Origin: Dasypus novemcinctus
Lineage: Eukaryota > Chordata > Mammalia > Cingulata > Dasypodidae
NCBI RefSeq assembly: GCF_030445035.2
Contig: NC_080701.1
Span: 20,180,798-20,244,797 of the forward strand
DNA length: 64,000 nucleotides
Reading direction: 5' to 3'
This document shows, piece by piece, positions 1 through 12,335 of this stretch. The notes beneath the pieces are model-generated. The model was given only the letters and a program-made list of their open reading frames with translations, was not told the origin of the DNA and searched no databases. How positions within the stretch are numbered: the first letter of the stretch is position 1; every line of letters starts with the position of its first letter. The position numbers were made by a program, and so were the translations under genes.

Positions 1-362
1 GAGCTTTTTGACTAGATTACTTCAGTTAGGGCATGGCCCAGAGTGGGTCTCAGTCCTCTTACTGGAGTCCTTTAGAAGAGAATGAAATTCAGAACAAGAG
101 AAAGCTGTGGAAGCCAGAAGCCGAAAGCAACAAAACCCGGAAGAGAAAAGAGAGACCAGCAGATGCCACCACGTACTTTCTCATGTGCCAGATCCCAGTC
201 CAGGATCACCGGCAGCCCGTCTTTGGGGAGAAGGCATCGTCTGATGATGCCTTGATTTGCACATACTCACAACCTCAGAATTATAAGCTTGTAAGCTAAT
301 AAATGCCCATTGTAGAAGCCAACCCACCTCCAGTATATTGCCTTCGGCAGCTTTAGCAGACA
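1..362 (+). mobile_element. LTR-like repeat, 3' part (family A), cut by window edge
   Basis: The sequence matches, through its whole length, the copies at 31880-32332, 56734-57148 and (inverted) 42536-42955. It has a purine-rich middle, a polyadenylation-like AATAAA near 300 and a cysteine-free, non-coding character. An open frame at 33-299 runs through it but the other copies do not preserve that frame, so it is not a gene. The layout (TG start and CA end in the complete copies, polyadenylation signal near the 3' end, about 450 bp) is that of a MaLR/ERV-type LTR. The exact family name is not certain. Confidence 0.6.
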
Positions 363-1850
363 GAGGAGGATTCAAATGCTATGACAACCAGACAATTGGA
401 CATGAGGACTAGCTTTGACTCTATTGGGCCCTTCTTTCTCTTATCATAAGCTCCTTGATCTTCTTTCCCCCAGAATGGTGACAACCCAAGCTTTTCCCTC
501 TTTCCTTTTTCATACACACACACACACTTCATCCTACCCACAGCTTTTTATTTAACTTTCTCCCTGCCCAGAACTTCCCTAACTGGCTATTTGGGATAAT
601 CTAGCCCCACGAGCTGCCTCATGCTCGCTTCTTAGCATCATTGGTTATTCACGGAATTTGCTGACTGGGCTCATGTCCTCTTCAGCTGAGCCGCCAGAGA
701 CTTGCTGTCCTTACGAAAGAATCTGTCTCCCCTAAACCACTGAGCTTTTCACATGTCATCATTTTAAAGCCATTTATGTACTCATTTTCTTCAGTTTATT
801 TGCCTAGTCCACAAAAAGTATTTGGTTGAAGTGACTTCCCCTAACCAAATTCAAGTGCCCGTCTACGAGGTATCACTCTGTCTGTACTCGGAGATGAAAG
901 TTGTGGCTGCGGGCAGACCACCATTTTGAAACAAACAGGAGACCAAAAGAATGCGCAGTTGGGCCTATCCCCTGCAATTTTAAACAGATTGCAGTGAAAT
1001 GTGATCTGTGAATCGCAGTTATCTGGAGAGGGGATTGTGTAGAGGTCTGGCACTGATGGAACTTCTAGCACCAGTGAATGTCCCTGGTCCCCTGGCAGGG
1101 GCGTGACAGAAAAAAAAGAGAATCAGAAATACACCGGTATCCCTGCTCCCCTGAGGCGACTCACAGGGTATAAAATCTTCCTGAGGAAAGGGGGTAGGTG
1201 GCCTGAGAAAGTAGGAAGTAAAAACGGTGTTTGGTGTTTACGTTTGACAGGAAAGGAGGTCTGGCTGACCCCAAACGCCACACCTTCTCCCTCAGCCAAT
1301 GTTCTCTCACAGGAAGCCTCCCTCAGGGGCTCTGGTGCCATCAGAAGCCAGACTTCCTATGCTCTTTTTTCTTTTTTTTTTAACTGAAATGGTTAATTTT
1401 TTAATTTATTTTTTTAAAGATACTTAGCTCATACGAAAAGTTACATTAAAAAATATAAGAGGTATCGTGAGGGAATGAGGTGGGGCGGACGAGCGGCCCA
1501 GGAGAGGAGAAAATTCTAAGCTGAAGTAAGATAACCCTGTTTATGGAAGGTCAGTAAACACCTCTGGAAAAACAGCTAACCCCAGAAAGGCTAAAGAGGT
1601 TTTATTTTTTCCAAGTCTTGATTCCAGGAAGCTCATGGCACAAAGAAATTCTGCCTGAAAGAAGCCCACAGAGAGATGGAAGGCTTCCCTTCTCTCTCTT
1701 CTTCTAGCTCGGAGGCTGGGGTCTGACTGGGGAAAGGAAGTCCTGGGGGTGCAGAGGTTTCAGAACTGAAACAAAGCGAGGGGCTCGTCTTTTCCCCCCC
1801 TGAGCAGAAGGAAGAGAGGGGGTGGGGAGCTTTCCAAGTCGCAAGAGCCG
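363..1850. other. Unique noncoding DNA
   Basis: No recognisable exon, RNA gene or clear repeat. A short CA run lies near 513-527 and a T-rich stretch at 1362-1430. Short open frames here have no recognisable protein features. Confidence 0.4.
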
Positions 1851-2300
1851 CTGAGTTAAATTACAGGGGCCTGAGCGGAATGATCAACAGCCCGCCTGGT
1901 TTTCTGCTTCACAGCCATTACTCACTCCAAACCTGGGGCTTCTCGGTTACAGAGCCCCGCACAGGCCGGCCATTTTTTCCATTGACTGAAAACACATTCT
2001 GACTGAAAACAAACTTTGGATCCCCGAGGCTTGGCAGGCCCCGACTCCTTCTCCATATTTAATCAACGGGAAGCTAAACACTTTCAATCTGTGATGGCTC
2101 ATTTGGACGGGGTCTCGGGGCTTTTGCTTGGTGCCAGATATAATAACTCTCCCCTCTCTTTTCTAAGGCCTATTTTATAATTTTGCTGTTTTTCAATGTC
2201 AAGCCCATCTTTTGAAGAATTTTTATTGGATTTCCTGCTAGACTTCAACGAGGATTTTTCTTTCTTTGGCAGAAATATCAAGCGGAACAGGGGAAAAACT
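1850..2300. promoter_or_regulatory. Candidate conserved noncoding element
   Basis: Repeat-free sequence with AT-rich blocks, little CpG and several homeodomain-type cores (TTTAATC near 2059, ATTTTATAATTTT near 2171). The character is like mammalian conserved enhancers, but this is a judgement of composition only. No alignment was possible. Confidence 0.25.
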
Positions 2301-2870
2301 CCATCATCGTCTTGGAAAGCCGGGATGGGGTTGGGGGGAGTGGGAGTCCTTTGTTTGTGCACAAACAGGTTTGTCGAAGGCCGGGGCCCCGGTTGCCAGC
2401 TTTCGGGGGGCCCCCTAGCTACGGGTTTGTGGGGTGAAAAGAGACAAGGCAAGAGAATGGAGGAAGAGAGGGGATTCGGGAGAGGATGAGGAGAAGAGAG
2501 GCAGAAGAGAGTGTGGGGGAAGCTACGGACAGAGTAGTTTCCAGTCGAGGGCCGGGCCGCAGCAGAGCTGTGGCAGCACAGTGCATGCATATGGGACCCA
2601 GAGAGACACAGTGGTGCCCACCCGGGCAGCAGGCTCATACCCTACAGCAGAGCCCCCTCTGAGCTGCACAGGCAGGCCTGGTCCCTGGGGCTCCTGTTTT
2701 CCCAGCCTGAGCCGTGGTCTCTGTGCAGACGCTACGTCCTGATCCAGGAAACGTTCACTTCTTTAGTTTTTCTTCACCGAGATTTTCCCCCAGAGGAATC
2801 ACCGTGCCAGAGAATGGCAGTTTTTTCGGTTCGTGTTTTCCTCTCTTCCCAGAGTCGAGTCTCAGAATGT
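2300..2870. other. GC- and purine-rich unique DNA
   Basis: Contains a G-rich stretch at 2320-2420 and a purine-rich tract at about 2440-2520. The open frames on both strands reflect the biased composition and show no recognisable domain. Confidence 0.35.
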
Positions 2871-2887
2871 ACCAGGGTGTTTCCTCT

Positions 2888-3192
2888 TCCATGACTTTAT
2901 TTTCACTTTGGTTTGGTTTTGTTTTGTTTTGTTTATTTGTGTAGGCACCAGGGCCGGGGATTGAACCCGGGACCTCGTAAGTGGGAAGCCGGCACTCGAC
3001 CACTGAACCACATCGGCTCCCCTGAATTGTTTTGTTTGTTTGTTTGTTTGCTTGTTGTTTGGTTTTTGTTTGTTTGTTTTTTCATTTGTTTGTTTTTTTG
3101 TTTGTTTGCTTTTAGGAGGCACCAGGAACCGAACCCGGGACCTCCCATGTGGAAAGCAGGTGCTCAACCTCTTGAGTCGCATCTGCTCCCCA
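2888..3192 (-). mobile_element. Two tRNA-derived SINE units, inverted, end to end
   Basis: Read on the - strand, both units start with a GGGAGCAGATG-like tRNA head followed by a B-box (GGTTCRANNCC type) and GGTGCCTCC. Each is followed by an A/CAAA-rich tail, seen on the + strand as (GTTT)n runs at about 2910-2938 and 3028-3108. The units are 2888-3021 and 3022-3192. They lack the long DAS body found in other copies here, so they look like short-form armadillo tRNA SINEs. Confidence 0.75.
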
Positions 3193-3394
3193 GGGGATGT
3201 CTTTTGACAGCAGGGGGGTTCTCTACAGAGTATTCTCCAGCGATGAGAAGTAGGGTCATTGTTTTTTGGGGTTTTTTTGTTTGTTTGGTTTGTTTTGTCT
3301 AATAGTGAGAAAGGGAAAGCTAGAGCCCTTTACGTTTTATGTTGTTATGTTTATATAGCTACACACTGACACCTCCTCGGACATGTCACACCTA

Positions 3395-3630
3395 CCACTA
3401 TCAGCGTCACAATTCACAAATCATTTTCATGTACCATCTTATCCTTTCATTCCCCCGACAAGCCTCTGAAGTAGAGCAGGTACTGCAATTGCCATTTTAA
3501 ATGTATAAAAACAAGACTCACGCAAGTCGAGTCGTTTGTCCAAGTCTTGTGGGTAATAAGTAACCAAGCCAAGATATAAACCAAGTTGGGCACTTTTTCC
3601 TAGTGCACTGCAAAATGCCTTTGTTGCAGG
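3395..3630 (-). repeat. MIR relic
   Basis: Antisense MIR features are visible: a degraded 'cattttacagatgaggaaac' equivalent near 3493, then a TTGTCCAAG block near 3536 and a tRNA-like distal part. It is an ancient mammalian tRNA-SINE remnant. Confidence 0.5.
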
Positions 3631-5700
3631 GGATCCCCGGTCCCTTGAGTAAAGCCTCTCCTATGCTGGAACAGAATACACTGAAAGGTGAGTCTTCCAT
3701 GGTTCTTTGTACTCTATCCACAAGGTTGGAGAAATAATGTCTCTCCAGGCCAGACTACGAGATCAGCCTTCCAGAACAGCTCAGCCACTGCTCGTTCCTT
3801 CTACTTCCAACGTGAAAAGGGACACAAATAGACCAGGTAACCCAAAGTGCTTATGGAAGAGCCACTCAGAGCCCAGAGCCAGGCTAGAACATTGAGGGGT
3901 TCGATACAAGGAAAAGATACTGTCCCTGCTCTTGAGATGTTTACAGTCCAGATGAAGAATAAGTCCTAGAATGTTCTAACTGGAAAGAACCTTAGAGAGC
4001 ATCTCACCCAAACCCTCACTGAGGAATTGGAATAGCCCAGAGAATACAGACTGAATAGGGGCCATACAAAATAGTATTTAATTTCATACTAAAGATCGTG
4101 GTATGGGCTGTTAACCAGTCAAAGAAGACGAAGTGGTCAAGCGCTTCTTCTAAGAGAACATAAAACTTGAACATATCCTTGAAGGACAGGAAGAAAAGGG
4201 CCACAAGAGCAAAAGGGAGAAGACCAATTTGAGTCTGGTGCGTGCGCAGGACTGCTGGGGGGAAGGGTGACAGAGTTTAGAGATGGGGGGAAGGGGAGAA
4301 ATAACGAAGGTTGAATAATTTGGATGAAGCCAGAGGATTGCGGAGGCCTCAAGCATCGGGAAGAAAGTACACGCAAAGCCCTTGAGAAGTCACTGGAAGG
4401 TCATGGCTTCAGCCCTTGCCAACCAGTGAAGCCCGGGTCCTTAATTTCCTGAACTCCAGATGGTTTCCTCCATACCTACACCCAACAGCCCGTTTAAATT
4501 TTCCCCACAGAAGGCAGGGGGCAGGTAGCAACCCTCCTTCATGTTATACTCTGTGTCTAAAGCATGTAGCCACTGCTCGGGGCTCATGTGGGTGTTCCGG
4601 CCCATTCAGGCCATCCTGACCCCAGGGCCCACAGCCACCACCTCAGTGGTCTCTGTGAGTTCCCCAACTCCCAGTCTCTCTTCCCTGGCTCTCCAGCAGA
4701 TCCCAGGGCTCGGATGGCTGCGCTGGAAAGAGAGAGCGAGAAAGCAGGGTGGCAGGGAAGGGTTGGCAACTGGAAAACTGGAGAGGAAACCACTCTCCTC
4801 AAGCTGTCAGAGCAACTCAAAGAAAACTGGCATCTGGTGCAGAATTTTCTCCAGCCCTTGGGCTCCTAAGGGGAGGTGATTCACAAAAGCTGGAGCAGGC
4901 CCTCCCCTGTGTCCCTGTCCTCCTGCTTCCTCCCCGCAACTCGAGCATCACCATCAGCCTCTCCGTCCTTTTATGCCCCAACCCCAGTGTCCCACTTTGC
5001 CCATTTTAGCTGACAAACAATAATCCCTGATCTCTTCCTTCTTAACAGAGACTGAGATAAAGACAAACTGAAACTCAAAGACCCACAGGGCTCCAGGCAA
5101 TGAGTGTGGCTGTCGTCGCAGCTACTACTAATAATGACCACAATAACGTCCTTGGTACTGTGCCTCCAAAAACAAAGGTCGTCTGCCCTCTTGAACAGCT
5201 CTTTGTTCTAGCAGCTCAGATCCGAAGGGAAATACAACCTCCAATGGTTGCGTCAGCTGCCCAGCCCTCCATCTTCCTCTCCCGAAGAAACACCCCTGCT
5301 ACCCCCAGTTTCCTAGAGTCCAAAGAACTCATCCTGACTTACTTCCCTCGGGAAAGAAAGACCAGCCTGATTGGCCTTAATTTCCAACTCAAGGGCACTC
5401 AAGAATGAGGCTGCCCACCCACCCAGCAGCCCTTCCTTTCCCACGGAAATGTTCCTTCACCCTTCACCAGCTCTAGGAAATCCAACCTCCATCATGCAAG
5501 TGTCACCCAGGGATCTGATCAATCACCCCTTTAAGTTTTCCTTCAGGAGAGGACATTCCAAAACAGGATCCCACAACCCCCAAACACTCACCCCACGGCT
5601 CAGAAAACCCCGGGAGCTGCTTCCCTCCCTCTTCTTTCACTGCCTTTCTTTGTTCCTTCCCCCAGCAGCCCCCGCCCCCGGCCCTCCCTCTTCACCTGCC
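3631..5700. other. Unique noncoding DNA, GC-rich
   Basis: A possible MIR-type fragment lies near 3970-4020. Frames at 4541-4879, 5100-5408 and 5371-5715 are open but low in recognisable structure, with no domain, signal peptide or splice framework that I could support. I see nothing else. Confidence 0.35.
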
Positions 5701-5704
5701 TCCT

Positions 5705-6140
5705 TTGCTGTTTGAGGTTAAGCAGCATGCTATGGTATTCCATAAATTACTTGGCAAGAGTGGATGACAAAAACAAAATGTAATTCAGATTAAAGTCACC
5801 CTCCAGCTGAAATGATAGTTTATTAAATAAATGGCGATACTGCCAATCCACCTCGTTGGCAAGTGGATCTCTTATATTAATCTTCCTTGCAGTGATTTAG
5901 GATCCACCTGAGTCCTCCGAGAAGATTCGCCCATCATTTCCTCCCCATCTCTCTGGATCAGGCTACTGGGCTTGGCGCAGTTGACAAATTCCCCAAGTAA
6001 TCCCTCAAAAGATTGGAGAAATGCTCCGAACGCTCCATTAAATTTATTTTCCATTCTTTAAGAGACCCAAAACTATGTCCAATAAATAAGTGTTCCCTGT
6101 GATTTACTGAAATGCTCCTCTGATTTAAAGTTATAGGGGA
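5705..6140. promoter_or_regulatory. Candidate conserved noncoding element
   Basis: A 430-bp repeat-free, AT-rich island next to GC-rich sequence. It holds many compact transcription-factor-like cores (TAAATTACTT near 5745, GCCAATCCACC near 5841, TTAAATTTATTTTCC near 6038). No frame is credibly coding. This is inferred from composition. Confidence 0.3.
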
Positions 6141-6319
6141 AAAAATATGGAGCCCCTGGGAGCCCAGGGCCAGCCGTGCAAGCGAGACCAGATGTGAGAT
6201 TTCTGCCCGGGGAGGGGAGAGGAGGGGGGAAAACAGCCCAACTGGTGGAGGCTTGAAAGTGACAATGTCTGAACCCCGGTTCTCAGCTTTAACATAAAAG
6301 GTCCCCAGTTGAGCATTCT

Positions 6320-6520
6320 TTCTCACAAAATTTATTGTGGTTGTAGTTAGAGGGGGAACCATCAAAAGAGTAATTCTGGCCCTTGTTTTGCAGAGCTCTT
6401 TTGATAAATATGATACTTAGAATTATGCCTCCCGCTAGACAGAAAAGCCATATAGTTAAAATGAAGTAATCTGTCAGTAAACTCGCTAGAATCAAAGCCA
6501 AAATGAAACCTGTAAAAGGA
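6320..6520. promoter_or_regulatory. Candidate conserved noncoding element
   Basis: Repeat-free AT-rich block with TTTGATAAATATGA near 6400 and AGTAATCTGTCAG near 6465. It lies directly before a purine tract (6513-6564). The call is compositional only. Confidence 0.25.
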
Positions 6521-6564
6521 GAAGGGGAAAAAAGAAAAAAGGAAAAGGAAAAAAAAAAAAAAAA
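6513..6564 (+). repeat. Purine (A/G) tract
   Basis: A run of A and G only, ending in 18 or so A residues. It is a low-complexity tract with no SINE or LINE body attached that I can see. Confidence 0.7.
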
Positions 6565-6944
6565 GCCCTCCCCTTAGAAATGCTTGAGTCAAGCAGGGGA
6601 GAAGGTGGAGATTAAGAATTGTCCTTTATTCAGATATTTTTATCTGCAGAGTTAAAAGCAGAGATTTATTTTTAAAGGGGGCTATTTATGTTCCAATCTC
6701 CAACAGATGGGTCTGTGTTCTGCCTCTCTCATGCAGCCCAGGCTCAGCAAAAACAGCTTCTTTTTTTTTCTTTTTTGAGCTGAAACTTACCCAAAAGAAG
6801 GAGGAATAAAAACTTTTGGAAGCAAATGTAACCTTTGGAGCTGCTTGGTAAATATTGGATCTGTGTTTACTACAGAGGCCCAGATGTGCCAAACCTGAGG
6901 AACAAACAGGAAGGGGGCAAAAAGCAAATGTTGAGACTAAAAAA

Positions 6945-7050
6945 GATATGTAGTATGTAATATCTATTTATATATGTTACATATGTATGTACATAGACGC
7001 GTGTGTATATAGATGTATGAGTGTATATATATTCATGTATGTGTATACAC
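6945..7050. repeat. TA/TG-rich low-complexity tract
   Basis: Imperfect TATG/TATA repeats (TATATGTTACATATGTATGT and similar). It is a simple alternating purine-pyrimidine sequence. Confidence 0.6.
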
Positions 7051-7930
7051 TGATTCCCAAAGGGTTGGAAAGCTTAGGCTAAGAAACTTCCCAATGGGGA
7101 AGAAATATCATCAATGGGTTGTCCCAAATAGTCCTATCTCTGGAATCCTAACAGTCCCCCTCTGCCTGATAAATCACCTGCTGGTCAGGGATGGAAAATA
7201 TTTGGGGTAAATAATCTAGTAAAATTACCCCTAATGAGCTTCTTCTTTACTCTGTACCTGCACCAAAGGAAGCCAAGCCCCACGGCTCCATCAGTTCTGG
7301 GGGAAACCATTTGGGAAAGACAGAGTTCTCAATGCCTCCAGAATGTCCAACCTATCCTAGGAAAAAGCTCTCTTAACTCCCGGAGCAAAAGCGGCTGGTA
7401 CGGGAAGCTTCCCGAAGGTCTCCTCCCAGTAGAGCCTCCTTTTGTCGGTGTCTGCTTCCCAGGGACTCCCCCACTGTCCTCAGAACAATGCCCGAGGCAG
7501 TCTCTGCCACTACCATCCCAAGGTGGGAGAAGACCTGCCCTTTTCCTTGTGTTCTGCATTTACCCCAAAAAGGACCAAAGGATTACGTCTATGTGCAACC
7601 CCGGATAAATTACACGGTTCGAATTCTTCCAATCCTGCGGCACCTGAATCGTAAATGTGCCGACAATGAACAAGGGAAAGCGAGAGGAGAAAGGAGAGGT
7701 GCCATGGAATGGGGGTTAAATATCAAATAACCCCAAAGTTGACCCTGGCTCGGCCAGCAAGCATGACCCGAGACAGGCTTCACCCCCGGGAACCTCAGCT
7801 TCAGTGTCTTTCTCTCTCTGATGAAGGGCTGAACCCAATGACTCCTTCACCCAGAGGCAGCGCCCTTTCTCCTGCCCCAGAAGCCGCCCTCTCTCCAGGC
7901 CCCCGCGCTGGTCCGGATGGGGCTGGAGGG
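7051..7930. other. Unique noncoding DNA
   Basis: Mixed composition. The frame at 7234-7608 (124 codons) is open but has no recognisable protein family signature. Confidence 0.35.
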
Positions 7931-7934
7931 TGTG

Positions 7935-8115
7935 GGGTTTGAGCAGCACCTGTGTTTACACTGTACAATCTGCAGTTTACTGTAATAAAATCATTTAATA
8001 CAGTCATAATTTTTTTGGCAAAGGGTTGTGTTTATGGTGAGCAAGACAGAGAGGGAATGATTGACTACAGACTGATTAAAAGGATAAATCAAAAACAAAG
8101 GAGGAGCACAAAGCC
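7935..8115. promoter_or_regulatory. Candidate conserved noncoding element
   Basis: AT-rich, repeat-free block with TGTTTACA near 7950, TAATAAAATCATTTAATA near 7982 and TGATTGACTACAGACTGATTA near 8059. It looks enhancer-like but is supported by composition only. Confidence 0.25.
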
Positions 8116-8318
8116 ACAGGCAAATCCAATTTGAGTCTCAAGTTCTGTGCCTTTGTGGGAACAGCTCGGTCTGATGATGAGCCAGCCCTGGGGGTGGGTG
8201 GAAGAAACGGAGTCAAACGATCCAGCAGCTCATCTCAACAGGGCTTATCCTCTTGGGGTAGAAACTTAGAGAAATGGTTTTACAAGAACTCATTTCCTTG
8301 AGTCTTCATCTTCAGAAA

Positions 8319-8662
8319 GGGGAAGCAGATGTGGCTCAAGCAGTTGGGTGCCCGCCTACCACACGGGAGATCCCAGTTCTGGTCCTGGTGCCTCCTAAAG
8401 AAGACGAGCAGACGCCACACCCGCCACAATGAGCAGATGCCTAAACGAGCAGATGCGGCATGCCAGCAGACGTCGCTGCCCGCGGGGAGCAGATGTGGCT
8501 CAGGCCATTGGGCGTTTGCCTCCCATGTGGAGGTCCTGGGTTCACTCCCGGTGCCTCCTGGAGAATGAGCAGACAGACAAGAGAATCATCTGGGATTGGG
8601 GGTGGGGGAGAAAATGATGATAATAATAAAGTAAATAAATAAAACTTTAAATTTAAAAAAAA
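8319..8662 (+). mobile_element. Dimeric tRNA-derived SINE (armadillo type)
   Basis: Two tRNA-like heads are present, at about 8320-8400 and 8488-8565. Each has a GCAGATGTGGCTCA start and a GGTGCCTCC end. A linker rich in GAGCAGA repeats separates them, and the element ends in AAATAAATAAAACTTTAA plus an A run. The layout matches the dimeric copies at 17779, 44238 and 61487. Confidence 0.8.
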
Positions 8663-9490
8663 GGACTTGGAGGGAGAGTCTAAGTAGCAGAACGTGTTTA
8701 TGTGTGTGTGCAAACATGTGCACCTAGGTAGAATTTGAGCAAGACCTAAAGGGACTTCCCAGAATCAAAATTATCCTTCCAATGTGGTATCTGAAACGCC
8801 ACCACTAGCCAGATTACTTGAGGTCACCAACACTTCTGACCTCTGCAAACTTTGTGCTTCAACAACCGAGTACCTGCTATATGCTTGGGTCAAAGGGTTA
8901 CAAAGGAATGGTCACCCCACAAAGGCTGACCTAGTACCTGCTACCGGTACTAGATAGCAGTTCCTAGTACTAGTTCCAGCCCTGTCCTAGTTTCCAGGGA
9001 TAGAGCAGTGAAAAAAAGAATTCCTGACCACTTGGAGCTTATATTCTCATGAACTAAACACCATGGATGCCCACGGAAAAGAAGACTCACAGGTAAGCAG
9101 TTCTTTCTAATACCATGCTACAATTCACATAAGTACAAGGGGTCGGGAGCAGTGATGGTGACTTCTGAGCTCAGTCGTCAAGAATGAGAAGAGCCATCCT
9201 TTCACAGCTAGAAGGTAACAGGGCTTCAGGCAGCAGTCACTGCATTAGCGAAGGCACAGAGGGGTGAAATGATCTGTTGTACTTGGGACAAGAATAAACT
9301 CCTAGGAAGGTCTAGGTATTAGGCCAGTTAGCTGGTTGTCAGTTAATGCCTTGGACTGTCATTTAACAGCTCTCTGAGAACAAGTCTTCAGAGAAAAGTA
9401 GGAGGTCAGGTGCTGGGAGGAGAAAGTGTCACAGAATTGGGAGGCAAGGGGGAGTTGACTGGATGAAGAAATAAAGACAAACTCATGTGT
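8663..9490. other. Mostly unique DNA with possible old SINE/LINE remnants
   Basis: The block at about 8985-9110 (a 'cctgaccacttggagcttatattct'-like sentence, in part) resembles ancient MIR3/L2-type sequence. A small cluster of CTAGTAC repeats and their complements lies at 8930-8990. No gene is seen. Confidence 0.35.
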
Positions 9491-10226
9491 TACACAAATA
9501 GGAATAGAATGTCTAGGATGATGTGGTAGAAATGGCTACTGATCCCCAAAGATCCATGCTCCCCCAATACAGCTGTTTCTGGAGATGGCTCTCCAACCCT
9601 CACCCCGCTTCCCCTCCTCCCCTTGCATCTAGGTCATATAACTAGTTCTCATCCCTGGAGTGGGAGCAAAAGGCAGATGTGTCATGTCCACGCCAAGTGG
9701 TTGAGTGTCCAGTGGACTCTTGCCACCTCCCACAGAGACGTTGGAGGCCATGAGCTGAAGATGGCGGCAAACACAGAATAAAAGGAGCTACTCAAGTGAG
9801 TCACCCAACCAGAAACAATTTCACCAGACTCTGCATGGATGAGAAATCCACTGTTACTGGGTTACGCCACCAAGATTTTGGCATTATGTGTAATAGCAGT
9901 TCGGTCATTCACCACTACCTAGAAGTCATAAATATTCCTACCTCGGGCCATTCTCTTTCCACATGGAGTGGGTCACCGTGTGTCCTGCCAAAGTTCTGCC
10001 CGTTGGGAGGACTGCTTCCTCCCACCCATTCAGGGTTTCTCCCAAGTGGGGCTATCGTTCAGCTACCATCCATTTTCAGCTGTACCTCCTACCAAGTTAA
10101 CCCATCCAGGAACCAGGCTTGGTTTTTCCCTCTTCTGACAGCTGGTTATAAGGGAACCCTCCCTGCACTTCAGGCTCAGCTGGAAGGGAGTCACCAGGGC
10201 AACAATCGTCATGACAAGGAAGCAGC

Positions 10227-10613
10227 TCACCAGCTCACTTGTGTCCCCTGGCACTGCTGATGCCCCTTCCTGGACGGCCCACTCCCATCTTCCCTCGGCT
10301 TGTGCTGGCCTCGCCAATCTTTGCCTTGGTGGGTCTGATAGAACCCAGCTTCTGATAGCCAGACTCTGTCTCTGCCGGGGCCCAATCGCATGCCAAGAGC
10401 TACTTTCTTTAAAGGTGAACAGTTCTGATGCGATGACGTAGTCTTGCTCCAGGAACCTCTGGATTTACGTTGTGACTCTCCTATGGGGAGAATGGCAACT
10501 TTTCCCATCGCATGGACTTCTGAGATAAAGGAGTCATATGGCCCTGGAAGCAGGGCTGTTTGCACCCAGAACCTTCCACAGAGCCATTCAAAGTGGAAAC
10601 CCTTCCATGTCAC
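10227..10613 (-). pseudogene. ERVL-like pol fragment (RNase H side), broken
   Basis: This 128-codon open stretch is the longest uninterrupted piece of the pol remnant. The segment around residues 20-65 reads as the region between reverse transcriptase and RNase H of ERVL-type pol (PIGESQ, then WSKT). The frame is interrupted upstream by stops within the reverse-transcriptase part and continues downstream only with further stops. It has no function that could be supported and is kept as an annotation of the relic. Confidence 0.6.
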
Positions 10614-12335
10614 TCAGTAAATTAATCAGAGCTATATTTCCAGGTGTGGGCATATTACCTGCAGCACCCTCAGAGGCCCACCAGGTGCTGTACTTCCTTC
10701 TTAGTTGTGGGGAATGGCAGAGATGCAGGAATTTTCTGGTGAGGTCTCCGTGTGCCCTCAGACCCCTGGATCCCAAAAAGCTTGACTGATGAGGGCTCCT
10801 GAATATTTGTATCTCCCACTGTCTATAGGGTTCATGTCTTACTTAGGTTTCCAATATACTTGCTACTTCTTTTTAATCCCCAGAATGATTACCAAGATGT
10901 CATGAATATAGTAAACCCAGAGGATGTTCTATAGAATGCCCCTATGGCACAGGTCCGTTCAGATTTCATTATGACAGAAGGCAGAAGAGTTACTGTGGCC
11001 CTGGGGCAAGCATAAATATATACTCACGTCCATCCCATAAGAAAATGGGCTACCTCTTATCTTCCTTTTGAGAGGGATGGACTAGGGAAGTGACCGTTGA
11101 GTGGGTCTGCTGTAAGGCAAACTTACCCAGCAGGGAACATGCTGATACTTTTAGGGGAAAAATGCCCTCAACCTCCTGAGCACTCATTCTTAATTTCTTC
11201 TGGTTGTGTAGATTGAACAATACCTGTGTTGGCTGCCCACCTCTCTCACCCCTAGGGACCATGCTCTAGTAATCAGGTTCTCTCTGCAGTTCAAGCCCCA
11301 CTGGTTGCCATTTTGATCTTGTTCCTCCGGAAAACTGTGCCTACCTTGCTTCCCACCTAGCCTCTCTTATTTGGGGATCCTATTTCCCCCCTCTCCCCCC
11401 ACTGCTATAAGGAATTGGAATTCTCTAACAGACCTTCCTATCATCAGGCCTGGCTTATGGGGGCAACCACCAATGAGCTTCTCAATGACACTGGTGTCCT
11501 TCTCACCACTGCATTCCTTATCACTTTGGTAAATGGGAGGATGAGGAGAGGTTCTTGGGCCCTCTTAGAGATAATCAGTTGAGGGGGGCAAGGTTCCCCG
11601 GCCTTCCTTTGTAGATCCACTCTAGTATGTCTACTGCTTTAAAGCTTTTGATTTATTATTTTACTGTCTGCCATGGTAGTTCTGGAATTTCTACATCACT
11701 GAGTGTGGACATCTCTCCAAGCTTCTAAGAATCTCCCTAGCACCATGCTAGCCCTGTCTTCCAGGGTCTTTGTCAGGTGGTTAAATCCTGAATAAAAGGA
11801 GAGTACTCCCATATCAAAAAGAACTCCAACACCAACACCATGTGTGCTCTTTCCAAGCTCCTGAAAGTTCATGTTGGCTATCCTGCATCTTCTATGGGGG
11901 AATAGTCCATTTCTTCCCCTGGTAGGTCCAGCCCTCTTCTGACCAGATTATGTTGTGCCTTATCCACAATTAAACTGGTGGTCAGGAAGAGAGGGGCAGT
12001 TAAATGCTGAGGGGTGCACATGTTGTCTTGCAAGGCAGGGGCCTCTGAATCAAGGGAAAAGTGTCAGCCTTTAGCAGAGAGGAGTGGATGGCTTCTGCAG
12101 GCCCAAGGAGGCCAGGAGAATCTGAAGCTTCAAGATTTGGGGTTGTTATCAACCCAGACATGCCCATCCCAGGTCTCAGGGCCATCTCCTTCCCAATTAG
12201 GGCCCTGATTTTTTTCATGGCGGACTTGCTGAGGTTAAGAATGCAACCTGGTCTGGAGCTCTACTATCCTAACAATTAAGTCCTGAGTCTAATCTTCAGC
12301 TTTTTCTGCTCTCCAGCTGCATAAGATTTGCTTTT

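Noticed and set aside
8930..8990. CTAGTAC-type short palindromic cluster
   Set aside because: Only a few imperfect copies in 60 bp, with no sign of a defined element. Probably chance or microduplication.
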